Shown: one piece after another, positions 63,616 through 64,000 of the stretch
Layout of the letters: the number at the start of each line of letters is the position of its first letter
Position numbering within the stretch: position 1 is the first letter of the stretch
Assembly: GCF_005222915.1 (NCBI RefSeq)
Contig: NZ_STFX01000038.1
Coordinates: 62,001-126,000, forward strand
DNA from: Rhizobium sp. FKL33
Lineage (GTDB): Bacteria > Pseudomonadota > Alphaproteobacteria > Rhizobiales > Rhizobiaceae
Direction: 5' to 3'
Length of the DNA stretch: 64,000 nt
Program-made: the position numbers and the translations under genes
The notes under the pieces: model-generated
The model's database searches: none
The model's input: the letters and a program-made list of their open reading frames with translations, nothing else
What the model was told of the DNA's origin: nothing

Positions 63616-63755
63616 CCCCGGCGAATGCCGGCAGGACTACAAGGAAAGAGCGCTCACTTCAGTTTCGAAGTGAGAGGTCGGATGTTCAAAGCATCCCGGC
63701 TCCTGCAACGGAGCGCGTAGCTCAGAAAACGTCTTGCCAACCGTCGTCGCCGGGG
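63616..63755 (+). ncRNA. Y RNA 6 (YrlA-like, diverged core)
   Basis: Terminal helix CCCCGGCGA (63616-63624) with TCGCCGGGG (63747-63755). Second helix GGCAGGAC (63630-63637) with GTCTTGCC (63731-63738), and UAC at 63638-63640. A perfect 8-bp variable-like arm CTCACTTC/GAAGTGAG (63653-63674) precedes the T-arm 63680-63696 (GGATG-TTCAAAG-CATCC). The acceptor hairpin is GCTCC-TGCAAC-GGAGC (63699-63714). TAGCTCA follows as in a tRNA D-arm, but its partner strand is lost. The rtcB start lies 50 bases downstream. Confidence 0.84.
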
Positions 63756-63804
63756 CCGGAAGACGCAAACCACTTTGAAAAGGACTGCAAACGCAGAAAA
63801 GAAG

Positions 63805-64000
63805 ATGATTGAGATAGTGAGCGGACAAGATTTGATCAACGCCGGCATGAGCCAGGGCAAATGGTTTCGCCCCGCGCTCGAGGCGGCCAACACGGTCTTG
63901 GCGCAAGGTGGTTCGATGGCGGATGCGCTTGACGCCGCCCGACGCTTCGCGCCGGCCCCGGCCCTGCCGCTGCGGTCGGAAAATGACATCGAAATCCACA
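63805..64000 (+). CDS. rtcB: RtcB family RNA ligase, N-terminal part (runs off the right edge)
   Basis: The first 65 codons are open to the window end. The product begins MIEIVSGQDLINAGMSQGKW and reaches LPLRSENDIEIH, which I recognise as the N-terminal region of a group of alphaproteobacterial RtcB proteins. The GTP-guanylated histidine and metal-site residues lie beyond the window. RtcB joins RNA 3'-phosphate or 2',3'-cyclic-phosphate ends to 5'-OH ends. Position after rsr and the Y RNAs, under RtcR, matches known rsr-yrl-rtcB operons. No strong ribosome site is seen before the ATG. Confidence 0.8.
   Translation, partial: MIEIVSGQDLINAGMSQGKWFRPALEAANTVLAQGGSMADALDAARRFAPAPALPLRSENDIEIH

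Noticed and set aside
62860-63704. Protein-coding frames across the region between rsr and rtcB (for example 63039-63611 plus and 62642-63118 minus)
   Set aside because: They have no family features, no ribosome sites and repetitive composition. The helices, conserved motifs and compensatory pairing show the region encodes RNAs.
62876-63755. CRISPR array
   Set aside because: Repeated motifs are short, unequally spaced (about 110-180 bases) and embedded in long structured units; no cas genes are present.

Overview
The window is a GC-rich, densely coded piece of an alphaproteobacterial chromosome, most likely from the Hyphomicrobiales (Rhizobiales). The reasons are the split proton-translocating transhydrogenase (pntAA-pntAB-pntB), an aa3-type oxidase subunit IV, a 48-residue DUF1127 protein, a soxBDAG sarcosine oxidase operon, a form I CO dehydrogenase cluster, and an intergenic palindromic repeat of a type common in rhizobial genomes. 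No genus is claimed. All calls were made by reading; no database was searched.

Layout. 1-8 kb: end of phosphoglucomutase, a GAF-GGDEF cyclase, a phosphoesterase/kinase pair, a LysE exporter, glycogen debranching enzyme and a DUF2332 protein. 8-14 kb: a small AT-richer patch with an unpaired antitoxin-like gene, then soxBDAG. 14-31 kb: mostly core genes (rpsU, a TPR lipoprotein, pntAA-AB-B, msrPQ, eda, an L,D-transpeptidase) with two toxin-antitoxin pairs (brnTA; a HigBA-like pair). 31-39 kb: an unaccompanied TadG-like protein, a QorB/HxlR pair and a TetR-controlled RND efflux pump. 39.7-48.5 kb: a MHYT-LytTR sensor followed by coxMSLDEFG, which encodes aerobic molybdenum CO dehydrogenase of the true CO-oxidising form I (AYRCSFR active-site loop). 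48.5-55.4 kb: a single-chain restriction-modification-like protein with an AT-rich specificity segment, a VOC/DoxX/LysR group and tRNA-Ser(CGA). 55.5-59.5 kb: an accessory stretch with a decapitated GIY-YIG gene, an RTX/VCBS adhesin and a gene interrupted by a 162-bp MITE-like element.

59.5-64 kb is the most interesting part, an RNA-repair/RNA-surveillance locus. rtcR (sigma-54 activator with a CARF-like sensor) is divergent from rsr (bacterial Ro60). A clear sigma-54 promoter precedes rsr, and rtcB begins at the right edge. Between rsr and rtcB lie about 880 bases that encode no convincing protein but hold six tandem, diverged Y RNAs. Each starts with GNCGAAUG and ends with UCGNC. The two ends pair in a 7-10 bp helix, followed by a second 6-9 bp helix and a UAC bulge. 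These enclose a tRNA-like core in which the T-arm comes before the D-arm, joined by an acceptor-like hairpin (a circular permutation of tRNA order). The helices are kept while their sequences change, which is strong evidence for real RNAs.

How the parts may work together: RNA damage would activate RtcR, which would switch on sigma-54 transcription of Ro60, a set of Y RNAs and the RtcB ligase. The six different tRNA-like modules could give Ro60 several alternative tethers. In the CO cluster the LytTR sensor gene lies directly upstream of three TTCGTG direct repeats about two helical turns apart, the expected layout for LytTR control of coxMSLDEFG.
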